Part shown: positions 20,962 through 33,005 of the stretch, in pieces
How the letters are laid out: every line of letters begins with the position of its first letter
Position numbering within the stretch: the stretch's first letter is position 1
Assembly (NCBI GenBank): GCA_029582165.1
Contig: CM055875.1
Span: 1,791,501-1,855,500, forward strand
Source of the DNA: Portulaca oleracea
Lineage: Eukaryota > Streptophyta > Magnoliopsida > Caryophyllales > Portulacaceae
Reading direction: 5' to 3'
DNA length: 64,000 nt
Notes under the pieces: model-generated
The model's database searches: none
Told to the model about the DNA's origin: nothing
Seen by the model: only the letters and a program-made list of their open reading frames with translations
Program-made: the position numbers and the translations under genes

Positions 20962-23900
20962 CAGCCCGGAGGAGCAAGAACCAACAGGGGGCAGGCCTAA
21001 TAGGATTATATGAAACAAAAATCCCCCAGCGAAACATTACTAAGCTCCATAACAATGTGTTCAACCATTGGAACTCAACTACAAACATTCAGCATTGTCG
21101 GAAAGTTCGCATTTGGGTTGCATGGAACCCTCGGGTCTATGAAGCAGAAATTTTGGAGAGTTCCGATCAGCACATTCACATGAAAATTATAGTCGTTCAA
21201 AACAATACCACCTTTCACATAACATGGGTCTATGGGCACAATGACCTCAGTGAGAGAGAACCTCTTTGGGATGCTCTTCGAAATATTGCAGATGGGATGG
21301 AAGGTCCTTGGGTTGTGCTAGGTGATTTTAATGCGATAATAACGGAAGAAGACAGAACTGGTGGAGCAAAAGTTGAATCTTTCATGACCCAGCCGATGAC
21401 ACAATGCGTTCAACACTGCTGCCTTCATGAGCCACCGTTCTCCGGAACATACTTCACATGGACCAATGGCCAAGTCCGCTCCAGAATAGATCGTCTTCTT
21501 GTAAACGCTCATTGGTACCTACTTACAGACTTGATGCAGGTTAACTTCAAAGCATGTGGCCTGTCAGACCATTCAGTCATCAGTATCAACTTCATGGAGA
21601 TGACAAAACAGAAGCAACACTTTAAGTTCTGTGACATGTGGACTAAAGATAAGCTCTTCAACAATCTGATTAAGGAAACGCTAATGGAGATCCTCGAGGG
21701 TCACAAAATGTTTCAGCTAACACAATTCCTCCATAAGCTCCGTCCAAAACTACAAACATTACATAGGGATCGATTCTACGATATTTTCACTCAAGAAATT
21801 GCAGCCAGAAATAAGCTCACCAATCTCCAGGATAGGCTCAATCAAGATCCCACAAACACAATAATTCAGCAGGAGGAAAAACAGCAGAGACGCAACTACT
21901 ACGACATTTTACACTCGTCTCTGCTACTGAAACGACGGCAAAGTAAACTGGCTTGGGATGATATGGGTGACAGCTGCTCAAAATTATTCTTTGCCAAGAT
22001 GAGACAGAAACGATGCCAATTGTTCGTTAGAGAAATCGAAACAGACAACGGCACGAAAGTCACAGGGCTTCAGGAGGTCAACAAACAACTCAGCTTGTTC
22101 TATGAAAATCTGCTTGGCAACACAGACCTTCAGCAAATAGCACTGCAGGAAGACATTTTCAAAATGGGCCCTAGGCTTACAGGTATTCAGCAACTCAAAC
22201 TCAGTCGGCCAATCACGGATAAAGATATAAAAGAGGCCATCTTCTCAATCCCCAACGACAAAACACCTGGCCCAGACGGGTACTCCAGTGGTTTTTACAA
22301 AAGTTGCTGGAATCAAATCGGTGGCCTGGTCTCAGCTGCTGCTCATGAATTTTTCCTTACAGGGAAGCTTCTCAGACAACTAAATTCAACTAATTTGGCT
22401 CTTATTCCGAAAGTGCCAAACCCGAGCAAAGTTACTGAGTTCCGGCCTATAGCATGCTGTAACACTTTTTACAAAGGACTCACTAAAATAATCGCCACAC
22501 GGATAAGAGAGGTCCTACCGGACCTAATCAACCCAAGTCAAGGGGCATTTGTACCTGGCCGGCAGCTCCTTCACAATGTACTTCTTTGCCAAGAGATCGT
22601 ACGGGGTTACAACCGAACGACAATTACACCCAGATGTTTGATGAAAATGGATCTTCAAAAAGCCTTTGACTCGGTACATTGGAGTTTCATTGAAGAAGCG
22701 CTTCACGCATACCGATTCCCGGGATGGCTCATTAATTGTATAATGGCTTGTGTCACGTCCCCTACCTTCTCCATCTGCTCAAATGGCGTCACTTCTCCCA
22801 AATTCAGCGGGAAACGAGGTCTAAGACAAGGAGACCCGATGTCCCCACTCCTATTTGTTTTGACAATGGAATACCTGTCAAGATCTATCCAGTTCTTCAT
22901 CAGCAAACAGGTGGGGTTTCAATATCATCCGAATCGGCGTGCGAAACTCACTCATCTTGTCTTTGCGGATGATCCGATCATGTTCTCCTCACTAATAGCA
23001 TCTCTACGCACCCTTAAGAATGCTTTGACCACTTCTCGTGACGCGTGTCTTGTTGCAAATAATGGAAAATCAGAAGTGGTTATAGGGGGATGCCCATTGA
23101 TGCTGCAACTGCTCTTATTGCAGAAACAGGATTCCGTGAAGGTACACTTCCCTTTAAATACCTAGGAATCCCTATCTCCTCTAGCAATCTTACAAAAAAT
23201 GATGCCAATGTTCTTGTGGAGAAGATTCTCTCACGAATCAAAACATGGGAAAGTAGGCACATCTCTTATGCTGGGAGAGTCACACTAATCAACTCTGTTT
23301 TGATGGGGGTTTATAGTTTCTGGGCAAGAATTATCATCATTCCTAAGCACATCATTGAAGAAATTACTCGCTTTTGTCGTAATTTCCTCTGGGGCTCCTC
23401 CTCTCATTATAGTAAAGCCCCTATGGTGGCCTGGGGGGTTGTTTGCAGACCAAAGCATTTGGGAGGTTTGGGTCTCCGAGACCTAACATCCTGGAACAAT
23501 GCCAATATAGCCCGTCTTGTGTGGGCAATTCAGGGGAAAGAGGATAACTTATGGGTTAAATGGATTCATGCCAAATACATTCGAGGGTCAACCTGGTGGA
23601 ATTACCAACCCCCATATGATGTCTGCACTTACTTTAAGCACCTCTGCCTTGTTAAAGAATACTTCAAATGGGGTTGTGACCCTGGGCACAGATGGAACTG
23701 GAAAGGAGGGGAACTCATCGCAGGGAGATTACAATGCGACTGATGGATATCTTTGGAGCCTTGGAATCACAAATGAGATTGGATGGGCCTCAATAATTTG
23801 GAATCCACTAACAATCTCACGCCATTCTTTTATCACTTGGGTCCTTCTACATGGGAAACTTCCTGTAAGAGCTCGAACAATGCGTTGGCAAACTGGTTGC

Positions 23901-24275
23901 AACTCCCTCTGCCCCTACTGTGAATTGGAGATTGAAACAATCGACCACCTTTTCCTTGGTTGTTCTTTTGGGCAGGAGGTAAGGCAAGCAATGAGATATT
24001 GGGAGTTTCATCATCTGTCCACCACCCAAGAATGGAAACACCACCTGGGTGAATCCCGAAAAACCAGCAAAGAAGCTCAACTGAATTGTGCTCTCCTCAC
24101 AGCGTATGTCTACCACATATGGACTGAACGGAACAACAGAGTCCATAAAAATCAACGTGTTACTCCTCAGATGATGGTAACAAAAGTGAAAAATGATGTG
24201 ATAAACAAAGTCCTTATGGCAGCAAAATCTAGTAATAAGTACAAAAGTCTAGTTGATATAGTTTTTAAAATGTGA
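20924..24275 (+). pseudogene. LINE ORF2: endonuclease, reverse transcriptase, zf-RVT, three frameshifts
   Basis: ORF2 nicks target DNA and reverse-transcribes LINE RNA. ATG 20924 gives MQNILSWNIRGLNSP, the start of the AP-type endonuclease. A frameshift near 20985 moves to the main frame, read as GLIGLYETKIP. The endonuclease continues with VVLGDFNAI (about 21316), RSRIDRLLVN and CGLSDHSVIS (about 21558). The RT has FRPIACCNTFYKG, KMDLQKAFDSVHW, RGLRQGDPMSPLLF (about 22817) and the catalytic block HLVFADDPIMF (about 22955), where P replaces the usual L. A second frameshift near 23085 precedes FKYLGIPIS. A third near 23700-23740 precedes the zf-RVT tail (RHSFITWVLLHGKLPVRA, CPYCELEIETIDHLFLGC). 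It ends at 24275. Domain order and length fit the family. Confidence 0.9.
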
Positions 24276-24351
24276 GTTGAGGGGACCCCCCCTCCAACCC
24301 TTGTATGCTACATTGGTTTGTTAATATAATCTGTTTTTCTGTGCAAAAAAA

Positions 24352-24366
24352 TAAAACACATTTACT
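24352..24366 (+). repeat. 15-bp target-site duplication, right copy (LINE)
   Basis: Exact copy of 18838-18852, directly after the poly(A) tail. Confidence 0.9.
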
Positions 24367-24467
24367 TCAATTCTATCTACATTTAAAAAAAAGAAAAATA
24401 AGTAATTATAGTTTTTCAATAATGCCCTCTTTAAAACACACATATTACGATCATCACTCTTTGTACC

Positions 24468-24470
<3 letters not shown>

Positions 24471-24544
<74 letters not shown>
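24471..24544. repeat. (TA)n microsatellite
   Basis: A TA run with one phase shift near 24505, downstream of the LINE. Confidence 0.95.
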
Positions 24545-24547
<3 letters not shown>

Positions 24548-25073
24548 GTACCACTTGGGCTTATAATTAGCTAATGAGCTGTTATTGGGCTAGTGATGGT
24601 ACTAACTGCACACGCACACGCACATGTGTCAATTGGCGCCTTTAGGCGACTTATTAGGCAACACTTAGCATACACGGTGCCGGAGCTGGAGACTTATAAT
24701 GTGTTAGTTACATTATACTTTTCATTTTATTATTATTTATTTAATTCGTTTAAATAAATAAAGTCAATTATATCTAAAATTTTCTGGATATTATTGGGCA
24801 GTTATTTAATTAATTAATCTTATTAACTGCAAAGCCAAAATTGTCTTTAACCACTCATCTCTTTCCTGTCTTCTTCACGTTTTAATTCACAGAGAAATTA
24901 GGGAATTTCTCAGTTTTGCTTATATGAGATTTTCACAAGGCTTGATTACTCATTGAGGGATATTTGCTAATCTATGGAGCATCTGAGTGATAGAGTGCAA
25001 ATAATTCCTTATAGACAGTAAATTCAATTCACGTTCAATCCTTTTTTTCTCAAAATCACTCAATAGATAGAAG
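24545..25073. other. Intergenic stretch
   Basis: No gene recognised. A short CACACGCACACGCACATG run lies near 24608. The stretch ends at the target duplication of the solo LTR. Confidence 0.4.
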
Positions 25074-25078
25074 TTGTG

Positions 25079-27135
25079 TGTAGGGCCCGCGGCCCGGAGG
25101 GCACGGTCCCCCATGGAGTGTCGAGTCGGCGTAGGATTGCTTATGTTTCCTATGGTGCATATTTTAATTATTTTATGCACGAATTTTGCTAATTTTTATT
25201 ATTTCATGTTGTTAAGAAATCTTAATTTTATTAAATTTAAATCCCGAACACATCTTTTCTTTTGGGTGATTTCAACAAGATGACCCAGCCCAAACTCGGC
25301 CCGAGCTGCCCAGGCAAAAATCCACGCGGATTTCTGGTCCAATTCAACTCGGGCCTCACCTCAAGGCAATGGACTGCCCATGATATGTCTGAACAGAGCC
25401 TAAATCCAGTCCACTGCTACAAGATCCGCGCGGATCTCATGGCAGTGTGGCTTGGTTAGACCACTGTTCGACTTAAGGGGGCCCACCGGGTGACTCACGG
25501 AGTGTCTCAAGTGAGCCCATTGAACAGAAATCCGCGTGGATTTCTGGACAGTGAGCACACCCGAGCCGGCTGCGCCAGTCAAATGTTCACTCCGAAAAGA
25601 AGGTTGAGGAAGAAATTTAAGTAAAGTCAAATTCCATAACACGCATGAAATACATAAAAAAACGGAGTCACCAGTCAATTTTGTGAAAAATTGACAAAAC
25701 CAAGATGGAAACTCCACGATCCGCGAACCGGAGACCGGCTCGGGGGTAAAGGTACGAGTGTAGGGGGGATGCCCCTACACCGCCCGCCAAAGCGGCTTTT
25801 ACTACAGCGGGTTTTTAAGTAAAGAGGAAAAAAACAAAAGAAAGAAAGTCGTCACATGATTTAGAAAACTAGGACATGCATAAACATAATGAGAAACAAA
25901 TGAGTATTAAAAAAAAGTAATTACAGCGGGCGGGGCATATGATCTACATTATTACATCTGTGTAATAAAGTAAAAAAGAAAACAATGGGCTAATTACTGA
26001 ACACTCGAATGGACCCGATTGAAGTCAGCAAATCTGCGAGGACTCGAGATGCGGCTGGACCCGAAACCTTGGAAAACCAACAAATTCGCGTGGATTACAG
26101 ACTTAATCGAACCCCAAAAGTGTGAGTGTAAGCTGCTAGCCCATAAATCAGCAAATGACATTTAAGAATCACCAAATCCGCGAGGATTTCAACCCAGAAA
26201 ATTGCATTTCTCTTAAGTGTGGTGTAAGCTTATAGCCCCGAAAATCCCCCCCGAAAATGATCTCGAACATCCCTTTTATAGCCATCTCGTGACAGTTCGC
26301 TTTCAGTTTCCAAACCCCCCCCCCCCCCCCCACATGAAATCCGTTAGGTTTTGGCGGTTTTTGACTTGCGGTTACCGATGGACTGGTGGTTGGCAGCGTA
26401 ACCTCCGGTTTAACGAAATCTGCGCGGTTTCCTGCTTCAGACCGGCTGAAATCCGCGCAGATTCTCGAAGTGAATTTGGACGATTTTTGACTCGCGGTTA
26501 CCGATTGACCAGCGGTTGACAGCAGTTGCTTAATCGCCGGTTTGACGAAATCCGTGTGGTTTCCTGCGTCGAGCCAACTTAAAATCCGCGCGGATTTCTG
26601 TGTTAGGCCTGTTTGAAATTCACGAGTATTTGTGTCTGCGGCCAATTGGAAATCTACGCGGACTTCTGTGTTGGGCCGAAATGAAATTCACGAGCATGTT
26701 TGACTTGGGCAACTGGAAATCTGCGTGGACTTTTGTGTTGAGCCAGATTGAAATCTGCGAGGATTCTTGTCACAAACCAGCTGGAAGCGTGGACTTCTGT
26801 GTTAGCCCTGACTAGGAATTGACTTTGATCAAGAATTGACTTTGACTAAGAGTTGACCTTGATCCAGGAGTTGACTTTGACTTGACCAAGAGTTGACTTT
26901 GACCAAGGGTTGTTTTAGACCGACAGTGCTGGATCCGCGAGGCACTCGGGTACTGGACCTGTGAGGGACCCGAGTGTGGGATGGGTGAGAACCTCGAGTA
27001 CTGGACCTACGAGGGAGCATCTTGGGCCTGATTCATTTGGATCCATAAGGTGCCTATATAGCCCAAAGTCCACGAGGACTCTAACAAATTTGAAACCCTC
27101 AATGTGCTTGTTGAGTACTATTTTTGGTGTCTACA
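25079..27135 (-). repeat. Solo LTR of about 2.06 kb with 5-bp target duplication
   Basis: Bounded by TGTAGGGCCCGCGG on the left and GGTGTCTACA on the right, flanked by TTGTG on both sides (25074-25078 and 27136-27140). TG...CA ends, a 5-bp duplication and no internal domain fit a solo LTR left by LTR-LTR recombination. The minus orientation is favoured because the minus-strand end TGTAGACACCAAAAAT resembles plant Ty3 LTR starts I remember, and CTATATAGG lies about 80 bases in. The element is packed with palindromes of the type AATCCGCGCGGATT (see findings). A C-run lies at about 26317-26330. Confidence 0.75.
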
Positions 27136-27140
27136 TTGTG

Positions 27141-27971
27141 TTATCATAATTCATTTATTCTTTCTTGATTCCAATATTTTTAAATACTAATTTAAATTAT
27201 ACATGGTTAAAAATCTATGTATAGCTTGCTATATCTTTATTTTATAGTTATTATTAATCAAAGAAAAAATAATTAAAACTAGTAGTGTTGTTATACATAT
27301 TGATAAATAGGTTCAAAACTGTATTTGCCAGACAAAAATGTGTTTAAGATTCAATATTCATTTATCCATCATCAAATCCCATGCAGCAGAAGTTCCTATC
27401 ATAAAACTCCATTTTGAAAATATTTTTATATAACAATGGTGACAATTAATTCAAGAAATGCAACAATGATAATAATAAATCCTATTTTCTTTGTGTTTTC
27501 AATTTTAGTAAAACACAATATAACTATGATAAAGAATTTTCCTTGTAGCACTATACTGACCCTTAATATTTTAAGTTGTTGATGATTAATTCAACATTGC
27601 AATGATAAATATACTATTTTCTTTCTCATTTCAACTTTTGGTTAAATAGAATATAATTATGATAAAGAATCTTGTTTAGTAAAAAATTCACTGTAATACT
27701 TCAAATTTTGTTTTACTTTTAACGTCATTAAAATTATGCTAAAGAAAAGGTAAAGGAACTTTTGGTTAAATCTCATATTGATAATAATTGTTGGGGAGAT
27801 CCAAGGCGGGAGTATAATTCAACCAAGACTAATGATACACAAGTTAAGTGAGGTTTCATCTTAAAACCAATTGGTGCTAAGAGAAGTAGCCCACTTGACT
27901 TATACACCATGTCTTTGCCCTTTGCTTTCTCGATATGAGACATTTTACTCATTGATGAATCCCAACAATAA
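27141..27971. other. AT-rich intergenic stretch
   Basis: No supportable gene. Two related segments, near 27430-27540 and 27575-27675, share a pattern of ACAATGATAA..AAATCCTATTTTCTTT, AATATAATTATGATAAAGAAT and CTTG. This is a diverged tandem duplication. Confidence 0.4.
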
Positions 27972-27973
27972 TA

Positions 27974-28186
27974 CTACCTTCGTCCCAAAATGTTTGTCCT
28001 TTGACAAAATTTTGACCGCTAATTACTCACAAATTATAGGAGCTACAATATAAAATTACAGTCATTAGAAAGATAACTTACTAAAAATTACAATGACAGT
28101 AATTTCATATTGTAACTCATTATAATTTGGAAGTTATTCAATGGTCAAAATTTAGTGAATGGACAAACATTTTGGGACGGAGTTAG
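27974..28186. mobile_element. Stowaway-like MITE with long TIRs
   Basis: 213 bp from CTACCTTCGTCCCAAAATG to CATTTTGGGACGGAGTTAG, with TIRs of about 26 bp extending through TTTGTCC and a partly palindromic core. It is flanked by TA (27972-27973 and 28187-28188). The ends resemble the CTCCCTCCGTCCC Stowaway consensus with changes at the tip. Confidence 0.85.
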
Positions 28187-28188
28187 TA

Positions 28189-29172
28189 ATATATAATATG
28201 ATTTTTAATTGTGTTTCAAAGAAGATATTTTTGAGAATGCAGATTATTTAGGTCTGAAGCCGGTTGAAAGTAGCCAAACCTCCATAACCATTATCTAAAT
28301 CTATGTCTATATAGTATATATGTGGTGTATGTAGAAGGGCTCTTATGCCAGGAATGAGTGGCCAGTATGTTGAGCCATGAAGTGGAAAGTAGATTGTACA
28401 AATCTGGATGAAGTGGACAAGGTAACCCCAGTCAGATGTGGTTTGATCCATAAAAACTTGATTCTTTTTCCAAAACCCTAAAACCCTAGTTTGATTCTGT
28501 TGAGTTCCCTGCTTCTCCAGGTCCAGGATGACACAATATTCAAGTGAATCATAAAATGTTGGTAATTGGAAAGAAAAACAATAAATAAAAAAACAACATA
28601 CCACCTCAGCCTTTATGAAAGGCGACATCGTTTACAAATTGACACCTCATAATACTAATCCCTCCAAGTGAAAGACCATGGTTCCCAACAACAGAATTGC
28701 AATGAGCCAGCCTTAGTTATAAGTTATAACACCAGCCTGCATTATAGCCAAGAGATAAAAGGCAGAAATGCAGTTCAGTAGCCTTTAAACTAGGAAAATT
28801 TCAACTCAATGGAACTCTGTCTTGTATCACTTTAAGTTTTATGGTACACATTGTAGGATACAGGAGAAGGAAAAGACAGCCAGTCAGCCCCACTCTAAAT
28901 CTGTCATCCTATAGTCTATTTTTAGTTATTACAGTACAAATCAAGATATTCAAAATTCAGCCTTCATATAGCAAGCAAGCAAGCAATCTCATACCCAAAA
29001 AGGACAAAAGGTGAACTAGGAAATGCAAGGGACAGGAGACAATGCTCTTCGGAGCAGCAGCACATAAAATCAGTGCAAACTCATCTGCAGTCATCACTAT
29101 ACACCTCATGCTTCCCGCTACTTTCTGCACCAGCTAAGCCATAAATCCACAGTTCAGAGCTTTCAACTACGT
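28189..29172. other. 3' flank and probable 3' UTR of NUP1
   Basis: Lies downstream of the NUP1 stop on the minus strand. The nearest part is presumably 3' UTR, but no single poly(A) signal stands out. A 126-codon minus-strand frame at 28248-28628 (ending NGYGGLATFNRLQT) was not recognised and is probably not a gene. Confidence 0.4.
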
Positions 29173-32100
29173 TTACTTCCTGCGCATTTTGCTTTTCACT
29201 TTCACAATTCTACGGTTGGCTTTATCGCCACCACCAGATCCCAAAGAAAAGCTTCCGGTGCCGCCAGCATGGAATTCCGCGCTATTTGATGGCTGAAATG
29301 GAGATGGATTCTGAGAGGGCATTTGGTTAGGCTGGCTGCCAAATTGAAATGGATTTCCTGAGGATGGAGCACCTATAAAACCAGCTGAAGGTGGAGGTGA
29401 TGGTGAAGGGGCTGCACCAAATACAAATCCACCTGAAGGAGCTGCTGCAATTGGCGATTGACCAAATATGGATGTTCCTGTTCCTGTTCCTGTTCCTGTA
29501 CCTGTTCCTGTTGGAGCTTGCATAGAATCTTCAGCCATGCTGTCTTCCATGGTCATTTGATCATTATTGCCTGAGGGGGTTGAAGTTGAACCAAATCCAA
29601 AAGCCGGAGTGGTGGCACCAAACACAGGCTGAGGCAGAGATGGAGATGGAGCACTTGAAGTGGTAGTTGAAATGGATGATGAGAACGAAAAGACGGGAGC
29701 TGCCAACGAAGAGCTTGAAGACCCAAAAACAAATGGTGAGCTGCTGGTTGATGAAGAGCTTGCGGATGAAGAAGTAGAGGTTCCGAATACGAATGGAGCT
29801 CTGCTGGCTGATGAAGTGCTGGATGAGGAAGGAGGAGCAGATCCAAATACAAATGGAGCACTGCTTGACAATGAAGAATTGGAGGTCGATGACCCAAACA
29901 AAATGGATGACTTGTTACCATCTGTGGAAGACCCACTGGCCGCTGCTCCAAATGAAAATCCAGTTGACGGGGATGTCGCACCAAACGTAGAAGCTGGGAA
30001 AGTGGAGTTTGAAGGCTGCCAGCTGGAACCAAATAAGCTTGGTGTGGTGCCACTGCTAGAGCTAATGGAGGAACTCATAGACGAAACACCTGAGGAACTT
30101 GATGCAGCATTGAAAGGACCCACAGCGGGGCTCACAGAACCAAAACTTGAAGCTCCAGAAGAAAAGCTCGTGGACCCACTCAACCCAAAAGATATAGACT
30201 GAGTAGGAAAACCCGGGGTTGATGTCGAGACAGGAGAGGCAGCTGATGTTGCTTGAAGACCAAATAGGGACCCTGTACCAGCGGGTGCAGCAGGCTGAGC
30301 CTCATTATTGGCAGCAGCTTTGGAGTCAGCAATTACGGTTCCACCAGAGCCCACATTGCTGCTAGGTGTGTTGCCAGAAGTTGCCTCAAGTGATCTGGAT
30401 CCCAAGTTTTCTGCAACTAATGAGGCAGAAGTGCCAAAAGTTACCGAAGTTGAAGACCCAAATTGAAAACCAGGTCCAGAAGAAAGTGATGCAGCGGTCG
30501 CCGAGTTTGACACTTGACTAGTGCTGCCCAGAAAGGCAGGGATGCTGCTGGCAGTCGCAGATCCTACCATGGTTCCAGCAGTAGCAGTACTTGACACTGA
30601 GGTTGATGCAGCAAAGCCATTAGATAGACCCGAGCTAGATGAAAACAGGGGTGGAGATGAATCCAAGTTGACAAGAACTGCACTTTGATTAGCCGAAATG
30701 CTGGAAAAAAGACCATGTGACGGTGCAACAGATGTAGGAACTGGGCTAGATAGCGCACCAGGATTTGCATTATTTGCAGGCAACCCAAAGTTGAAGATGC
30801 CTTTAGCTGAGCTAACAGCAAGAGATGAAGCATCTTGCGGCTTCTTCAGCCCATCCACAGGGTCCTGAGTGCTCTTCTTATCAGTTTCTTCTGGCCGATT
30901 TGCTTTGGCCACAGTAGTATCCGAACTGGGAACAATAAAGGGCGTCAAGATATGTTACTAAAGAGAAACATGACAGCAGGCACTGTAAGTTTCACTAATT
31001 AAATAGACAGATAAGCATACATATACAGCCATTGGAGATCAAAAGATGACTTTAGTAAGTTTTAGAGCTTTAGAAAATGGATTAGCAGTAAATGCCTAGT
31101 GATGATTCTTGGATTCAGTAGTCTCCATAGTGTGTGTGCGTCTGTGAGTGTGTACAAGCATACATGAGAAAACAGTCTCCAAAGCACCCACCACCTCCCC
31201 CAAACCAAATAAAAAACATAAATTAACACGCTGGTTGGGCAGACCCGCAAGGCATTGCACTGATTCAATCTGGTATCAAACTATGCTAGCCACTAGCCAG
31301 TGAATCCAGGCAGTATTGCAGATATTAAGCCATATGGGGAAATTTCCCCCAGACCTTGAGATGTCGCCATTACTCTGGCAATCATCCCTGAACAATGGAA
31401 AAGTCGACCCATCCTGAAACTGCCGAGGTGTGCTCAGTACATGAATTTGCAGATTCTTTTGCTTCTAAGGTCACATTCATTCGTAGAGCCCTACCAATTG
31501 ATATCATCACAGAAAACTGGATTCCAACCAAGAACAACCCCAGTATAGTCTCACTAACATGGGATCTGAGGACCGAGTTGTAGGTCGCCTTCTCCCCATA
31601 CATGGGAGTGCATGAAGAGGAAAGAAGACTGGATCCCCTAGCTTAATAAAAACTGCAGAATGTTATACACTGAATTTGGTGCAGTGTATATACGCCACAA
31701 CTTTATTCCGCTAGTAACTAGCAATTTAACATTATCTCGTGCTAAACAGGATTCCAGACACTCAGTATAAACAAAAAAACATCAGTAACACTGGAGACTC
31801 CAAATTGACTAGCAAATTTTAATCAGGAAGCCATCCAAGCAAATCTAAGCAGGCCCTCTTACCAAAAAGAAAAAAAGGAAAAAGAACACTCAATCATGAA
31901 TACCTGTTCGCCACCTCCAGCTTAGTGTCCTGCACTGACATCTCGGTAGCAGATGATGACGTAGAAAATGGAAATGGAGACAAATGGTCAGACTTGACAT
32001 TGAATGAAGGAGCAGTAACCGTCTGTTTACTCAGGGTTGCAAATTCTTCATGATCTGCAGGCTTGGACACCGCAATTGCAGCTGAGCCCATGCTATTTGA

Positions 32101-32947
32101 TGATGAAGTTGTTGGTGCAACAGAAAAGGTAAAACCGATAGTTTTGGTAGTTACGGGCCCATCTACCAAAGACTCTGCCCGCTCCTTACTCAACAATGAA
32201 TCCGAGGACTTTGGTTCTGGAATGAAAGTTTTCTCTGATATTGCTTCCTCTGCAGGGATGCTGTCAGGAATCGCTGATGATTTTTTCAACAGTTCGGTGT
32301 TTCCTATACTTTCACCCAATGGTGTGGACATAACATTCGAATGTACATCGTCATCCAGCTCGAGATAATCCTTCCAAAGAAAGAGAAGAAATCACAAAAG
32401 GCGCCAAGTTCTTTCTTCTTTTTTTTTTAACATAACATGCACAAAAAACAACCCACAGAACATAGCACAAGTCGTATTTGTTTGGCTTATCATCATCAAG
32501 AATATTTAAACCAGATGTCAGCATCTTTTTTCAACAAAACAATCAACATCCATCATAAATTCATAATGCAACATCGTTTTGGTACCAAACTGCCACACAA
32601 CACATTACACTGCAGCTCTCTTGTAGATCTCCCCATTCATACAGGTAAGGCTACAGAAATATGGATAGCTACATCCCCACATATGGATGAAGGTGGGTTT
32701 TACCTATATCTTTGCATTTCTTCTTTTTTTTCTCTTTGTTCTTTTTTGGTGTTTTTTGCGGGGCAGGGGGGAGGTTGTTGAGCCGTGACTAGCAGGCTCT
32801 CCATATCACACAGCAAGGCAGATGAGAGGCAAAGAGCATACTACAAACCTCAGAAATGCCAAGTCAGGTGGATGGGCAGGGAAAAGTGGCAAGTATGAAT
32901 GGACGTGGCACAGTGTTGGGTCATGTCACTCGTGGGGAGGGAGGGAG

Positions 32948-33005
<58 letters not shown>

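Larger units (their letters stand above)
18853..24351 (+). mobile_element. Full-length L1-type LINE (about 5.5 kb)
   Basis: The element runs from a GAGAGAGAGGGAGCAGCAGG-type start to a seven-A tail (24345-24351) between perfect 15-bp target duplications. It has a 0.9-kb GC-richer 5' UTR (18853-19764), ORF1, an overlapping ORF2 and a 76-base 3' trailer. Intact ends and only a few lesions suggest a fairly recent insertion. It is not autonomous because both ORFs carry lesions. Confidence 0.9.

Noticed and set aside
29660..30202. 180-codon acidic plus-strand frame
   Set aside because: It is the antisense shadow of the Ser/FG-rich last exon of NUP1.
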